Positions 34,846 through 43,969 of a stretch of DNA of 64,000 nucleotides are shown in pieces. Source of the DNA: Halolactibacillus miurensis (GTDB taxonomy: Bacteria > Bacillota > Bacilli > Bacillales > Amphibacillaceae); contig NZ_FPAI01000008.1 of assembly GCF_900116255.1 (NCBI RefSeq), positions 1 to 64,000 of the forward strand. The letters run 5' to 3'. How positions within the stretch are numbered: position 1 is the stretch's first letter; each line of letters starts with the position of its first letter. A program made the translations under genes and the position numbers. A model generated the notes under the pieces. That model ran no database searches, was not told where the DNA came from, and was given only the letters and a program-made list of their open reading frames with translations.

Positions 34846-35748
34846 ATGCAGGCTCAAATTGATTCCACCTCTTTACCGCTGTATGAAGCGCTGGCCAGTG
34901 AGGTTCGTTTAAACATTATTCGCTACTTATCCGAACAGCAACTGAATATTAAACAACTTGCCGAACGCTTAGACCTATCAAGTGCCATCGTTACCCGTCA
35001 CGTCAGTAAGCTCGAAGAAGCTGGCCTTATCCGGACGGAAAAAACCAAAGGGAAATCAGGCATTCAAAAAATCTCAACGCTTGTCGTTGAGGATATTTAT
35101 ATTAGTTTCCCTAAGAAAGTGCAGGCCGCTTATGCTACCCATGTTGTCTCAGTCCCGGTCGGACACTTTACTGATTTTAACGTCTCACCGTCATGTGGTC
35201 TTGCCTCTACAAAAGACTTCATCGGACCGGTTGATCAACCGAAATACTTTTTATCACCGGACCGAATGGATGCGGGAATCCTTTGGTTCACCAAAGGTTT
35301 TGTTGAATACAAACTACCGAATTATTTAGAAGCGCATCAATCGCTCCAACAAATTGATATTTCATTTGAAATATCGTCTGAGTTTCCATTCGCTAATCCG
35401 CACTGGCCAAGTGATATTACTTTTTCACTAAACGGCATTGAACTAGGTGAATGGCAAAGTCCCGGTGACTTTAATGATGAACGCGGCCGACTGACACCAG
35501 ACTGGTGGCCAGAGACAATTAATCAATATGGTTTACTGAAAACGTTACGGATTACCTCACACGGGACGTATATTGACGGAGATCCGATTTCTGAGATTAC
35601 CACCAAAGCTTTTATGGACATCTCCGATGCGTGGTCCTTAAAATTCGAAGTCAAAGAAGAGGCGAATCACGTGGGTGGGTTAACGTTGTTCGGGAAATCT
35701 TTTGGTCATTTTGAACAAGATATCGTTGTTAAAACCTATTATCTCTAA
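34846..35748 (+). CDS. ArsR-type regulator with large C-terminal domain
   Basis: Residues about 8-85 are a winged helix of the ArsR type (LASEVRLNIIRYLSEQ, IKQLAERLDLSSAIVTRHVSKLEEAGLI) without metal-binding cysteines. The C-terminal 200 residues are a beta-rich domain I do not recognise, with many Trp and Phe residues that could bind a sugar. Regulators of this layout sit by glycan genes in Bacilli. It is divergent from the importer operon and shares its 276-bp promoter region, so it is the best candidate for the factor that binds the TATACGTATA palindromes. Confidence 0.8.
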   Translation: MQAQIDSTSLPLYEALASEVRLNIIRYLSEQQLNIKQLAERLDLSSAIVTRHVSKLEEAGLIRTEKTKGKSGIQKISTLVVEDIYISFPKKVQAAYATHVVSVPVGHFTDFNVSPSCGLASTKDFIGPVDQPKYFLSPDRMDAGILWFTKGFVEYKLPNYLEAHQSLQQIDISFEISSEFPFANPHWPSDITFSLNGIELGEWQSPGDFNDERGRLTPDWWPETINQYGLLKTLRITSHGTYIDGDPISEITTKAFMDISDAWSLKFEVKEEANHVGGLTLFGKSFGHFEQDIVVKTYYL

Positions 35749-35878
35749 AGAAAAACGATTAATCGGGCAACTTGTCTATACTTGTACGGTTAAGTCCTCC
35801 TAATAAAGTTGACTATGATGCTCGGTCCATACTACCCTATTCAAATCGTGACTGAGACGAAGGAAAATAATCCACTAA

Positions 35879-35914
35879 AAAAACGTACAGCGAGTCGATC
35901 GCGGTACGTTTTTC
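35879..35914. terminator. Bidirectional terminator at abrB
   Basis: AAAACGTAC and GTACGTTTT are the outer arms and GCGA/TCGC an inner stem, with A runs on one side and T runs on the other. It ends abrB on the minus strand and probably the ArsR-type gene on the plus strand. Confidence 0.8.
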
Positions 35915-35927
35915 TCATTGTTAAAGG

Positions 35928-36203
35928 TTACTCAAAATAGTCATTCAGTTCATTTTTAAATTGACGAATGCCCTCATCACTTAAGATCACTTTGCCATCA
36001 AAGAACACATGATTATCTTCGCTTACTTCGCCGGTAATCATACATTGCTTCGTTGGTTTGTATTTACTTAAGATCACACGTTCACCATCAATAAAAATTT
36101 CTAGCGGATCTTTCGGCTCAATATCCAACGACCGTCTTAATTCTTTTGGTAAAACAATTCGACCTAAATGGTCTGTCTTACGGACAATACCTGTACTTTT
36201 CAC
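35928..36203 (-). CDS. abrB: Transition-state regulator AbrB
   Basis: Small dimeric DNA-binding protein of the AbrB/SpoVT swapped-hairpin family. The N-terminal domain STGIVRKTDHLGRIVLPKE and the following ELRRSLDI closely match Bacillus AbrB, and the C-terminal multimerisation half (CMITGEVSEDN) is present, so this is AbrB rather than SpoVT. In Bacillus it represses many stationary-phase genes. I start at GTG 36203 (91 residues), 8 bases after GGAG; a GTG at 36212 overlaps that site. Confidence 0.92.
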   Translation of the reverse strand: MKSTGIVRKTDHLGRIVLPKELRRSLDIEPKDPLEIFIDGERVILSKYKPTKQCMITGEVSEDNHVFFDGKVILSDEGIRQFKNELNDYFE

Positions 36204-36422
36204 ATCGATCACTCCACTTCTTTTGTTTGTTTTTCATATGTTTGAGCATTTTTAACAATGTTTACAGTTAGTTTTTCCCTTTTCCTCATTTTTAAAACCT
36301 TTATCTCAAATTTAAGATATTTTTTTATTTTTTGCTTTTTCTATCTCTCCTATATCGTTTCATTCATGACTTATCCTAACTGGACACGCGCGCCTTGATG
36401 GGATAGTCTATCTATGTTACAG

Positions 36423-36450
36423 TTATTTTATGAACATGTTCATAAAATAA
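36423..36450. promoter_or_regulatory. 28-bp perfect palindrome, TetR operator
   Basis: Both halves are exactly complementary around the centre GAACATGTTC. It lies 27 bp before the GTG start of the TetR gene, the classic position of an autoregulatory operator. Confidence 0.85.
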
Positions 36451-36476
36451 ACACGTTTTTTAGGAGTGGATGGCAG

Positions 36477-37175
36477 GTGGATAAAAAAGCACTACAAAGA
36501 AAACGCATGTGGCAATATTTCATTGATGCGGCTGTCGATATTATCGAAGAGGATGGATTAGAATCATTAACGATCCGTAGAGTCGCTGATTTGGCTGGTT
36601 ATACGTCATCTACAGCTTATAACTACTTCGATGATTTAAGTCATCTTAAGTTTTTTGCGTCACTTAAATTTACTAAGCCTTATATTGATGACATTCCAAA
36701 CTACATTAATAAGAAACAACCGACACTCATCCAATGGCTTGGGTTATGGGAATGCTTTTTAAAGCATAGTTTTAATGACCCTCACATTTATTACATGGTC
36801 TTTGTCGGAGATTTAGGCGACACAGCAAAAGATTTATTTAAAAAATATTACACAATGTACCCAGAAGAACTTCTGGCTGTGCCAGATGAATTAAAGGGCA
36901 TTCTTCAAGAAGAAAGCTTTTCAAAACGTAGTGCTGACTTTTTATCAAAAAGCGTGACCGAAGGCTATCTAGATGAAGCAGACCTCTCCACACTGACAGA
37001 AGTGACGCATATGATTTGGGTAGGAGCTCTTGTTCATTATTTAAATCATCGGCGCAGTTGGACAAAAGACGATGCGATTCACTATGTTTACCGTGAGGTT
37101 GAACATGTGGTTATGCGCTACGTTAAAGAGGAGAAAAGAACAAAACTAAAAAAACAGCTGCTGAAGAAAAAATAA
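36477..37175 (+). CDS. TetR-family regulator
   Basis: 232 residues with an N-terminal helix-turn-helix (LTIRRVADLAGYTSSTAYNYF, about 30-52) and an all-helical ligand domain without homologues I can name. Start at GTG 36477 behind TAGGAG; the ATG at 36414 would put the palindromic operator inside the gene and has no ribosome site. It precedes the hydrolase gene by 64 bp on the same strand, so it probably regulates itself and that gene. Confidence 0.85.
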   Translation: MDKKALQRKRMWQYFIDAAVDIIEEDGLESLTIRRVADLAGYTSSTAYNYFDDLSHLKFFASLKFTKPYIDDIPNYINKKQPTLIQWLGLWECFLKHSFNDPHIYYMVFVGDLGDTAKDLFKKYYTMYPEELLAVPDELKGILQEESFSKRSADFLSKSVTEGYLDEADLSTLTEVTHMIWVGALVHYLNHRRSWTKDDAIHYVYREVEHVVMRYVKEEKRTKLKKQLLKKK

Positions 37176-37239
37176 AACAAAACTAAGTGATACCGCTCGT
37201 ATAAGTGAGCAATACAATAGAGATAAAGGATGAGAGAAC

Positions 37240-39288
37240 ATGGTTTTTAACATACAAGATTCAGACACACGACGGGTAAAGACAGATTTTGACCGCAAGG
37301 TCAAAAAACTAGAGCACGTCAAAATCGCTATGCCTGACGGAAAAACACTAAGGGCCCATATTTGGTTACCTGAAGATGCTTTAGAAAATCCCGTACCCGC
37401 CTTATTAGAATACTTACCGTATCGTAAGAATGATTTTACCGCGATTCGCGACTCGGCTCGGCACCCTTATTTTGCGGGCCATGGTTATGCTAGTATTCGC
37501 GTCGATATTCGCGGGTCAGGTGACTCGGACGGGATTTTACTTGATGAGTACTTAAAACAAGAACAAGACGACGCGCTTTCAGTTATTGACTGGATCACCA
37601 GTCAACCGTGGTCGACTGGTCGTGTCGGTATGTTCGGAAAGTCTTGGGGCGGCTTTAATAGTTTACAAGTCGCCTCACGTGAACATCCAGCCTTACAAGC
37701 CATTATTACTTTATGTTCGACAGACGATCGTTACCAAGATGACGTCCATTACCGCGGGGGCAATATTTTAGCTTCTGATATGTTGTGGTGGGCATCAACA
37801 ATGTTTACGTATAACGCTCGCCCGCAAGATCCATCAGTCGTTGGTGACTCGTGGCGTGACAACTGGCTACAACGTGTAATGGAAACACCGCCGTTTGCGA
37901 TTGAATGGTTATCTCACCAACGACGTGATGATTACTGGAAACATGGGTCGATTAATGAAGATTACAGTAAAGTGAACATTCCTGTCTTTGCGGTCGGTGG
38001 TTGGCAAGATGCTTATACGGACGCGATTTTTAGAATGGTGGAACATTTGCCAAACGCCAAAGGCTTGATTGGTCCATGGACTCATGAATACCCAGAAGTC
38101 GCAACACCAGAGCCGACGATTGGTTTTCTTCAAGAAGCCGTTCGCTTCTTTGATCATTGGTTAAAAGACACAGATACCGGTATGTATGAGGAACCAAAAT
38201 TTCAAGCTTGGATTCAAGAACCTGAAAAGCCTCAAGTGACTTACGATAAAAGACCAGGTCGGTGGATTGGGATGGATCACTGGCCAAGTGAGGACGTTAC
38301 CAGTGAGAAATGGTATCCGAATAAGCAGTCGCTTACCGAGGCAATGAAAGACACCAACACTATACTTATACCAAGTGTTCAAGAACATGGATTTTATGCG
38401 GGGACGTTTTGTCCATTCGGTCAGCCTGGGGACTTACCCGCTGACCAACGTCTAGAAAACGGTAAAGCGGTTGTTTTTACATCTGACGCTTTGACAGAAG
38501 ATCGTGATTACTTCGGTGAACCTGTCTTTCATGCGCGACTATCAACCGATCAAGATAATGCGATGGTCGTTGTCCGTCTTATGGATAAAGCACCTACCGG
38601 TGAGTCCACGTTAATAAGCTGGGGCATGTTGAACCTCAATCACTATAAATCGCATGAACACCCAGAAGCACTTGTTCCAGGAAACATCTATGACGTGAAG
38701 GTTAAACTGGATAGTCTTGGACAGAGGTTAACGAAAGGTCATCGATTAGAAGTTGCGATTGCACCAACCTACTGGACTAAAGCTTGGCCATCGCCAAAAC
38801 CAGTGAATCTAACCCTTCATACAGGGATGGGTACGTATCTCGACCTGCCTGTTAGACAGCCGAATGAAAGAGACGAGGACGTGCGGGTGTTTGATATGGC
38901 AGAAACCGCCTCTATTATTGAGCGAGAAGTCTTGCGCAAAGAAGAGCGGTCATTCGATATCGTTCATCGTCCCATTGATTCAACGTGGCAAGTGATTGAT
39001 TATTCTGATGAGGGTAGCCGTAAGCTCATGCACAACGGCGTTGAACACGGGAGTATTAATAAAAATATCTACTCTATTAAAGAGAATGATCCGCTCTCAG
39101 CGACCGCTGAATGTTACTGGGAATTAACGGTTGGTAGAGATGCGTGGCAGACGAAGGTTGAAACGTACAGTAAAATGACGTCAGATGAAGAAAACTTCTA
39201 TTTAACCCATACCATTAAAGCCTTTGAACACGACCAAGAGGTCGCTTCAAACAAGTGGGAGCATACAATTCCTCGTGACTATAATTAA
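37240..39288 (+). CDS. CocE/NonD-family serine hydrolase
   Basis: Alpha/beta hydrolase of the X-Pro dipeptidyl-peptidase (S15) and cocaine-esterase family: Ser135 in GKSWGG as nucleophile, with GPWTHEYP as the likely His. N-terminal hydrolase domain (about 20-310), then the C-terminal jelly-roll domain (about 350-570). 682 residues, somewhat longer than CocE because of a 100-residue C-terminal extension. No signal peptide, so cytoplasmic; it may cleave esters, amides or peptides. Probably in one unit with the TetR gene. Confidence 0.88.
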   Translation: MVFNIQDSDTRRVKTDFDRKVKKLEHVKIAMPDGKTLRAHIWLPEDALENPVPALLEYLPYRKNDFTAIRDSARHPYFAGHGYASIRVDIRGSGDSDGILLDEYLKQEQDDALSVIDWITSQPWSTGRVGMFGKSWGGFNSLQVASREHPALQAIITLCSTDDRYQDDVHYRGGNILASDMLWWASTMFTYNARPQDPSVVGDSWRDNWLQRVMETPPFAIEWLSHQRRDDYWKHGSINEDYSKVNIPVFAVGGWQDAYTDAIFRMVEHLPNAKGLIGPWTHEYPEVATPEPTIGFLQEAVRFFDHWLKDTDTGMYEEPKFQAWIQEPEKPQVTYDKRPGRWIGMDHWPSEDVTSEKWYPNKQSLTEAMKDTNTILIPSVQEHGFYAGTFCPFGQPGDLPADQRLENGKAVVFTSDALTEDRDYFGEPVFHARLSTDQDNAMVVVRLMDKAPTGESTLISWGMLNLNHYKSHEHPEALVPGNIYDVKVKLDSLGQRLTKGHRLEVAIAPTYWTKAWPSPKPVNLTLHTGMGTYLDLPVRQPNERDEDVRVFDMAETASIIEREVLRKEERSFDIVHRPIDSTWQVIDYSDEGSRKLMHNGVEHGSINKNIYSIKENDPLSATAECYWELTVGRDAWQTKVETYSKMTSDEENFYLTHTIKAFEHDQEVASNKWEHTIPRDYN

Positions 39289-39294
39289 ATTTAA

Positions 39295-39336
39295 AAAACC
39301 GCTAAGGCGAGTCGACTGACTGCCCTTAGCGGTTTT
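39295..39336. terminator. Bidirectional terminator
   Basis: AAACCGCTAAGGC pairs with GCCCTTAGCGGTTT with one bulge, flanked by A and T runs, between the convergent hydrolase and reductase genes. Confidence 0.88.
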
Positions 39337-39378
39337 GTTGTTCTTTCATCTTGATCTGATATTATTTTTTAACTGATA

Positions 39379-41073
39379 TTAATTAAAGTTATAAGCGGTC
39401 ACAATTGGCGTACGGCCTTCTACTTGGTCGTTAAAGTATTCATAGAGGCATGTGCCGAGGAACGAACCTGCCACGTTATAAACATTTTCATAACCTAAGT
39501 TTTGAAGCGCTTGGACCATATTGTAAGAGCGTTGCCCTGAACGACAGTGCACATATACAGGCACATCCGTTGGAATCTCATCTAAACGTTCACGGAACTG
39601 GCTTAATGGTATATTGACCGCATTCGTAAAGTGACCCCGCTTGAATTCACCCGGTTCACGTGCATCAATAATGTGGGCGTTTGATTCTACAAGTTCACGC
39701 ATCTGAGTTACTTGTACTTGTTTGATGACGCCGTTAAGGACGTTTAAGCCGTTTAAAGCGGCCATGTTGACAACATCTTTAGCGGTACCAAACACTGGCG
39801 AGTAACAAAGTTCAAGCTCTTTTAAATCTTCTAAAGTTGCGTTCATCATAATCATGGACGCAATCACGTCAATACGCTTATCGACATTACCGCGGCCGAT
39901 CGCTTGCGCTCCCAAAACGCGACCGGTTGGCTTTTCAAAGATTAACTTAAAGTAAACCGGGTGACTGTTTGGCATGATGCCTACTTTATCCGTCGGAATT
40001 ACATAGCTAAAGTCAAAGTCAAAACCTTGCGCTTCAGCTAGACGCGCATTTAGACCGGTTGATGCAGCATTCATGTCAAATACTTGGATCGCACTTGAAC
40101 CGATGACACCTGTGTTACGGTGTGGAATATTATACATATGGTCAGCTGCTGCGCGTGCTTGACGTTGCGCTGGTCCCGCAAGAGCTAAGCGAGTTTTTTG
40201 ACCGGTTAGTTTATGATGGACTTCAATCGCATCACCGACCGCATAAATATCTTTATTTGATGTAAGGTAGTTGTGATCGACTTTAATACCGCCGGTCACA
40301 CCAATGTCAAGACCTGCTTCTTTTGCGAGTGTTGTCTCCGGACGGACGCCAATCGCCATCACGACCGCTTGAGCTTTGATTGTCTTACCTGATTGTAACA
40401 CGATGTGGTCGTCTTTGACTGATTCAATCCCGTCACTTAAGACAAGGCCCATGCCTTTATCGACCATTTCTTTATGAAGAATTTGAACCATATCGTAATC
40501 AAAGGGTGCCATCACTTGGTTTTGCGCTTCTACAAGTGTGACCTGCTTACCTGCGTGTACTAAGTTTTCAGCGACTTCAATACCGATAAAACCACCACCA
40601 ATAACGACAACATCTTCGACCGTGTCTTTTGACACAAATGTATTTAATTTTTCAATATCAACGACGTTACGTACGCTAAAGACATGCGGTGAATCAATTC
40701 CATCAAGTGGCGGCATAATAGGATTTGCCCCTGGAGATAAGACGAGCTTATCATAGGCTTCATCATGTATTTCATCTGTTTCTAAATTTTTAACCGTAAT
40801 CGTCTTGTCATCTTTATTGACTTTTATCACTTCTGTTCTGACGCGTGCTTCGATCTTATATTGTTTACGGAAGACTTCCGGATTCATTAATACTAATGTT
40901 TCACTGTTTTCAATTTCACCACTTAAGTGGTATGGTAATGCACAGTTTGAAAAGGATACGTGCGGTCCACGCTCAAACATGATCACCTCTGCTTCTTCAT
41001 CTAATCGACGAACACGTGCAGCAACAGATGCCCCACCTGCGACACCACCGACAACTAATACTCTTTTACCCAT
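39379..41073 (-). CDS. CoA-disulfide reductase with rhodanese domain
   Basis: FAD-dependent NAD(P)H oxidoreductase that reduces CoA disulfide or CoA persulfide. N-terminal FAD fold (VVGGVAGGASVAARVRR), redox-active Cys44 (SFSNCALPY), NAD fold (VVIGGGFIGIEVAENL), dimer domain, then a rhodanese domain (about 465-555) with active Cys510 in HCRSGQRS. 564 residues, the usual length of CoADR-RHD enzymes, which work in sulfane-sulfur defence and redox balance. Its promoter holds an operator like those of CstR/CsoR repressors. Confidence 0.93.
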   Translation of the reverse strand: MGKRVLVVGGVAGGASVAARVRRLDEEAEVIMFERGPHVSFSNCALPYHLSGEIENSETLVLMNPEVFRKQYKIEARVRTEVIKVNKDDKTITVKNLETDEIHDEAYDKLVLSPGANPIMPPLDGIDSPHVFSVRNVVDIEKLNTFVSKDTVEDVVVIGGGFIGIEVAENLVHAGKQVTLVEAQNQVMAPFDYDMVQILHKEMVDKGMGLVLSDGIESVKDDHIVLQSGKTIKAQAVVMAIGVRPETTLAKEAGLDIGVTGGIKVDHNYLTSNKDIYAVGDAIEVHHKLTGQKTRLALAGPAQRQARAAADHMYNIPHRNTGVIGSSAIQVFDMNAASTGLNARLAEAQGFDFDFSYVIPTDKVGIMPNSHPVYFKLIFEKPTGRVLGAQAIGRGNVDKRIDVIASMIMMNATLEDLKELELCYSPVFGTAKDVVNMAALNGLNVLNGVIKQVQVTQMRELVESNAHIIDAREPGEFKRGHFTNAVNIPLSQFRERLDEIPTDVPVYVHCRSGQRSYNMVQALQNLGYENVYNVAGSFLGTCLYEYFNDQVEGRTPIVTAYNFN

Positions 41074-41128
41074 AATTTCTTTCCCCTTTCGAATGTTAAG
41101 ACCTGTGTATTTTTCAACAAACTTATAT

Positions 41129-41180
41129 AAGTGATATTGTTCACAATAATTATTATACCACTAGGGGTATGTTGAGTCAA
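41129..41180 (-). promoter_or_regulatory. Reductase promoter with CstR-like operator and Rex-like site
   Basis: On the minus strand TTGACT (41180-41175), 17-bp spacer and TATAAT (41157-41152). ATACCACTAGGGGTAT (41155-41170), a 16-bp palindrome with one mismatch, fills the spacer and resembles CsoR/CstR operators. Downstream, 41129-41146 resembles a Rex site (TTGTGA-N6-TCAC on the minus strand) but the last two bases differ. Confidence 0.7.
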
Positions 41181-41320
41181 GAGTTACCTTGCACTCTTTC
41201 TTGCCTCTCTGTTAGTATGATTTAACTTTCCCGTTATTTAGCTGAAACAATGGGCGATTGAGATCTCGTTAGTTAAAATGAAGTAGCGATAAAAGGGAGA
41301 AAAATTAAAAAAGAGAAAGA

Positions 41321-41363
41321 AAAAACGTACACATCCTGTCTAAGACACCATGTGTACGTTTTT
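41321..41363 (-). terminator. Terminator of the epimerase gene
   Basis: AAAAACGTACACAT (41321-41334) and ATGTGTACGTTTTT (41350-41363) pair perfectly; a T-rich run follows on the minus strand. Confidence 0.88.
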
Positions 41364-41367
41364 AGTA

Positions 41368-42225
41368 TTAAATAATTTGAAAGCTGACCCACGTATCGAA
41401 CGTGTCTCTAGCTGGTACTTTAATTAAATCTTCTTGTCTATTTAATTCACCATTTTTTCTCGTCCATGGTTCGACACAGACAAAGCGTTGGTCTTGTTCG
41501 GTCCACAGGACAGTATAATGAAACGGTTCGTCCATTTCCATATTAATCGACTGTTGGTCCACAGTTGCTTTAACTTGTGTATGGGTATTCTCTAAAAGTA
41601 CCGCTTCTTTTAAATGTGTTAAATCGATTTGACCAGTAAAGGCTTTTTCTTCTTCATCGTTATAATCATAATACGTTTTAGTTGGAATATCTAAACCGAC
41701 AACCTTTTTATCTGATTTAAAGTACGGGTGTAGACCCGGATAGATTGGCATCGGTGTATCGGATAAATTTTCATAAGATTGGTGAATCAATAGCTGATCA
41801 CCACGAAGTGTATAAGTAAAGATCACCTTAAAGTCAAACGGGTACACAGCTTTTGTACTTAAGCTACTTCTAAACAGAATAGAAATAAACGCATGTTCTT
41901 CATCGCTGTGCGTCTCAAGTACTTCCCAAGGATGGATTCTTGCGAGTCCATGGTTTGGCATATCATACGTCTGATTGCCCCAATGATACTGCTTATTTTT
42001 TAGTTGACCAGAGATAGGGAATAACACGGGGATCCCCCCACGAACATTTTGTTTACGGTCAAATAACGTTGCTTCATTTAAGTATAACCGCTCTTCATTG
42101 TTTGTGCCGTAACCTGTAATGATACCGCCACGTTCTGGACAAACCGTAATCCAACTGTTGCCGGTTGGGTGCTTTAATTGATACATTGTAAACATGTCTT
42201 TCTCAAATTGCTCAATCGTATACAT
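41368..42225 (-). CDS. Aldose 1-epimerase family protein
   Basis: Cytoplasmic mutarotase-like enzyme of the galactose mutarotase/LacX fold; 285 residues of beta-supersandwich. Conserved RGGIPVLFP, NHGLARIHPW and GLHPYF hold the likely catalytic His residues. It could interconvert anomers of galactose, arabinose or hexose 6-phosphates; the exact sugar cannot be read from sequence. Monocistronic with terminator. Confidence 0.88.
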   Translation of the reverse strand: MYTIEQFEKDMFTMYQLKHPTGNSWITVCPERGGIITGYGTNNEERLYLNEATLFDRKQNVRGGIPVLFPISGQLKNKQYHWGNQTYDMPNHGLARIHPWEVLETHSDEEHAFISILFRSSLSTKAVYPFDFKVIFTYTLRGDQLLIHQSYENLSDTPMPIYPGLHPYFKSDKKVVGLDIPTKTYYDYNDEEEKAFTGQIDLTHLKEAVLLENTHTQVKATVDQQSINMEMDEPFHYTVLWTEQDQRFVCVEPWTRKNGELNRQEDLIKVPARDTFDTWVSFQII

Positions 42226-42427
42226 GAATAAATCGCCCCTCGCATTGATTAATTAAATGACTAAGTTGCTCTCTCTTTTTACACAACATTTACATTATAA
42301 CAGACTATCTTAAAAAAATCGTTGTTTTCAGACAATTATTCTCCACTCAAGTGAAAATAATCACATAACCTTACTCCCTTTCTAATATAAAAGAAAATAA
42401 CAGAAAATTAACAGCCCACATAAAAAA

Positions 42428-42461
42428 AGAAGGTCGTCTCATTGTTTAGAGACCACCTTCT
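42428..42461 (-). terminator. Terminator of metI
   Basis: AGAAGGTCGTCTC (42428-42440) pairs with GAGACCACCTTCT (42449-42461) with one mismatch; T-run on the minus strand. Confidence 0.85.
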
Positions 42462-42472
42462 TCTTCATTATA

Positions 42473-43570
42473 TTATTTTAAAAGACGTATAGCTTGAGCC
42501 AAATCGTTCAACAAGTCATCGATATGCTCAGTCCCAACAGAAAGACGCAGTAACGTATCCGTGATGCCTCTTTCCTTGCGAACAGCGACTGGCATATCGG
42601 CATGTGTCTGGGTAAAAGGATAGGTCACAAAGCTTTCCACACCGCCTAGGCTTTCAGCAAAACTGATCAGTTGAAGTGATCGAAGAAACGGGCTAATATG
42701 AGCGGCCTTTTCTAATTCAAAACTAATCATTGCACCCGTCTCAGGGTAATAGACCTGTTTAATAGAAGGATGCGCACGTAAATATTGCGCGAGTCGTTTA
42801 GCTGTTTCTACTTGACGGTCTAGTCTCAGTGGTAACGTCTTTAACCCGCGCATTAACAAATAACAATCAAACGGCGCTAACGTCCCACCACTCGCATTAT
42901 GACTTTGAAATAATGACGCATAGACTTTTTCATCCTTCGCCACCACAAGCCCACTTAAACAATCATTATGCCCGGCTAAATATTTTGTTGCGCTGTGAAT
43001 GACGATATCCGCTCCAAGCGTTAATGGCTTTAGTAAATATGGGGTTAAGAATGTGTTATCAACAATGAATAAGATATCTCGTTCTTTAAGCAAGTCCCCT
43101 AGCGCTTTGACATCCACTTGTTTCAACAATGGATTCGTCACCGATTCTACGAAGATGGCTTTGGTTTTATCGGTAATCGCATCCGTGAAGGCCTGTATAT
43201 TGAGCGGATCGACGTATGTAAATTTCAATTGAAAGCGCGCTTCATAGTCTGAAAACAAACGATACGTCCCACCATATAAATCACTTGAGACAATCATCTC
43301 ATCATTTGATTGAAATAGCGATAATACGAGTTGAATGGCTGCCATACCCGAAGATGTTGCACAACACCCCGCGCCTGATTCGATTGCCGCAAAGCCTTGT
43401 TCTAGCGTATCTCGGGTCGGGTTGTTTGTCCTTGTGTAATCAAATCCTGTTGATTCATGAAGATCATTATGTCGATAAGCTGTTGATAAGTGTACAGGAT
43501 AAGTGACCGCGCCTGTACTCGGTTCTTGCTTGTTGCCGAGTTGTGAAAAATACGTGTCTAATTGATACAT
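42473..43570 (-). CDS. metI: Cystathionine gamma-synthase / O-acetylhomoserine sulfhydrylase
   Basis: PLP enzyme of the Cys/Met metabolism family joining an activated homoserine to cysteine or sulfide on the way to methionine. PLP lysine is Lys196 in HSATKYLAGHND; the substrate-binding YTRTNNPTRDTLEQ and SSGMAAIQ motifs are present. 365 residues, as MetI. A SAM-I riboswitch directly upstream supports a methionine-biosynthetic role. No metC or metE follows, unlike the B. subtilis metIC pair. Confidence 0.93.
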   Translation of the reverse strand: MYQLDTYFSQLGNKQEPSTGAVTYPVHLSTAYRHNDLHESTGFDYTRTNNPTRDTLEQGFAAIESGAGCCATSSGMAAIQLVLSLFQSNDEMIVSSDLYGGTYRLFSDYEARFQLKFTYVDPLNIQAFTDAITDKTKAIFVESVTNPLLKQVDVKALGDLLKERDILFIVDNTFLTPYLLKPLTLGADIVIHSATKYLAGHNDCLSGLVVAKDEKVYASLFQSHNASGGTLAPFDCYLLMRGLKTLPLRLDRQVETAKRLAQYLRAHPSIKQVYYPETGAMISFELEKAAHISPFLRSLQLISFAESLGGVESFVTYPFTQTHADMPVAVRKERGITDTLLRLSVGTEHIDDLLNDLAQAIRLLK

Positions 43571-43636
43571 GCGATGCGCCTCCTTTAGTTTAATACTTCT
43601 TAAAAGTCGTTGCGTTTTTGACCTAAACAGTAAAAT

Positions 43637-43661
43637 CGCCCTCTTAACAGTTAAGAGAGCG
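43637..43661 (-). terminator. Riboswitch terminator of metI
   Basis: On the minus strand CGCTCTCTTAA, loop CTG and TTAAGAGGGCG, then ATTTTACTG. It lies between the SAM aptamer and metI, the standard attenuation design. Confidence 0.88.
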
Positions 43662-43679
43662 CCTTAGGTCTTAATCGCT

Positions 43680-43780
43680 CTTATCTTTAGGTCTATGCCT
43701 TTTGGATTTAGCACCTTCCTCTAAATTAGAGAGGTTGCTGAGACATCACAGGGCCAAATCCCTCCGTCTCTCTTGATAAG
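43680..43780 (-). ncRNA. SAM-I (S-box) riboswitch
   Basis: On the minus strand the aptamer begins CTTATCAAGAGAGACGGAGG, followed by GGCCCTGTGATGTCTCAGCAACC, AGGTGCTAAATCC and the closing GATAAG that pairs with CTTATC. All S-box hallmarks are present. High SAM should favour the terminator downstream and switch metI off. Confidence 0.96.
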
Positions 43781-43885
43781 AAGTATGTAATTGTTTGAAA
43801 AATCCATATATGGTTTATACTATATGATAACGACTTTCTGATTAAAAAACAAGTACTATTCAGAAAATTCTTTAATCTAACGGAT

Positions 43886-43922
43886 CAAAAAAACACCTCC
43901 AAAGCATTTGCCTTGGAGATGT
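43886..43922 (-). terminator. Terminator of the AbgT gene
   Basis: On the minus strand ACATCTCCAAGGC pairs with GCTTTGGAGGTGT around an AAAT loop, followed by seven T. Confidence 0.9.
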
Positions 43923-43969
43923 CTCTATAAAAGCTCGCTTATTCAATGTGAAAGTATCAATATTACGAA

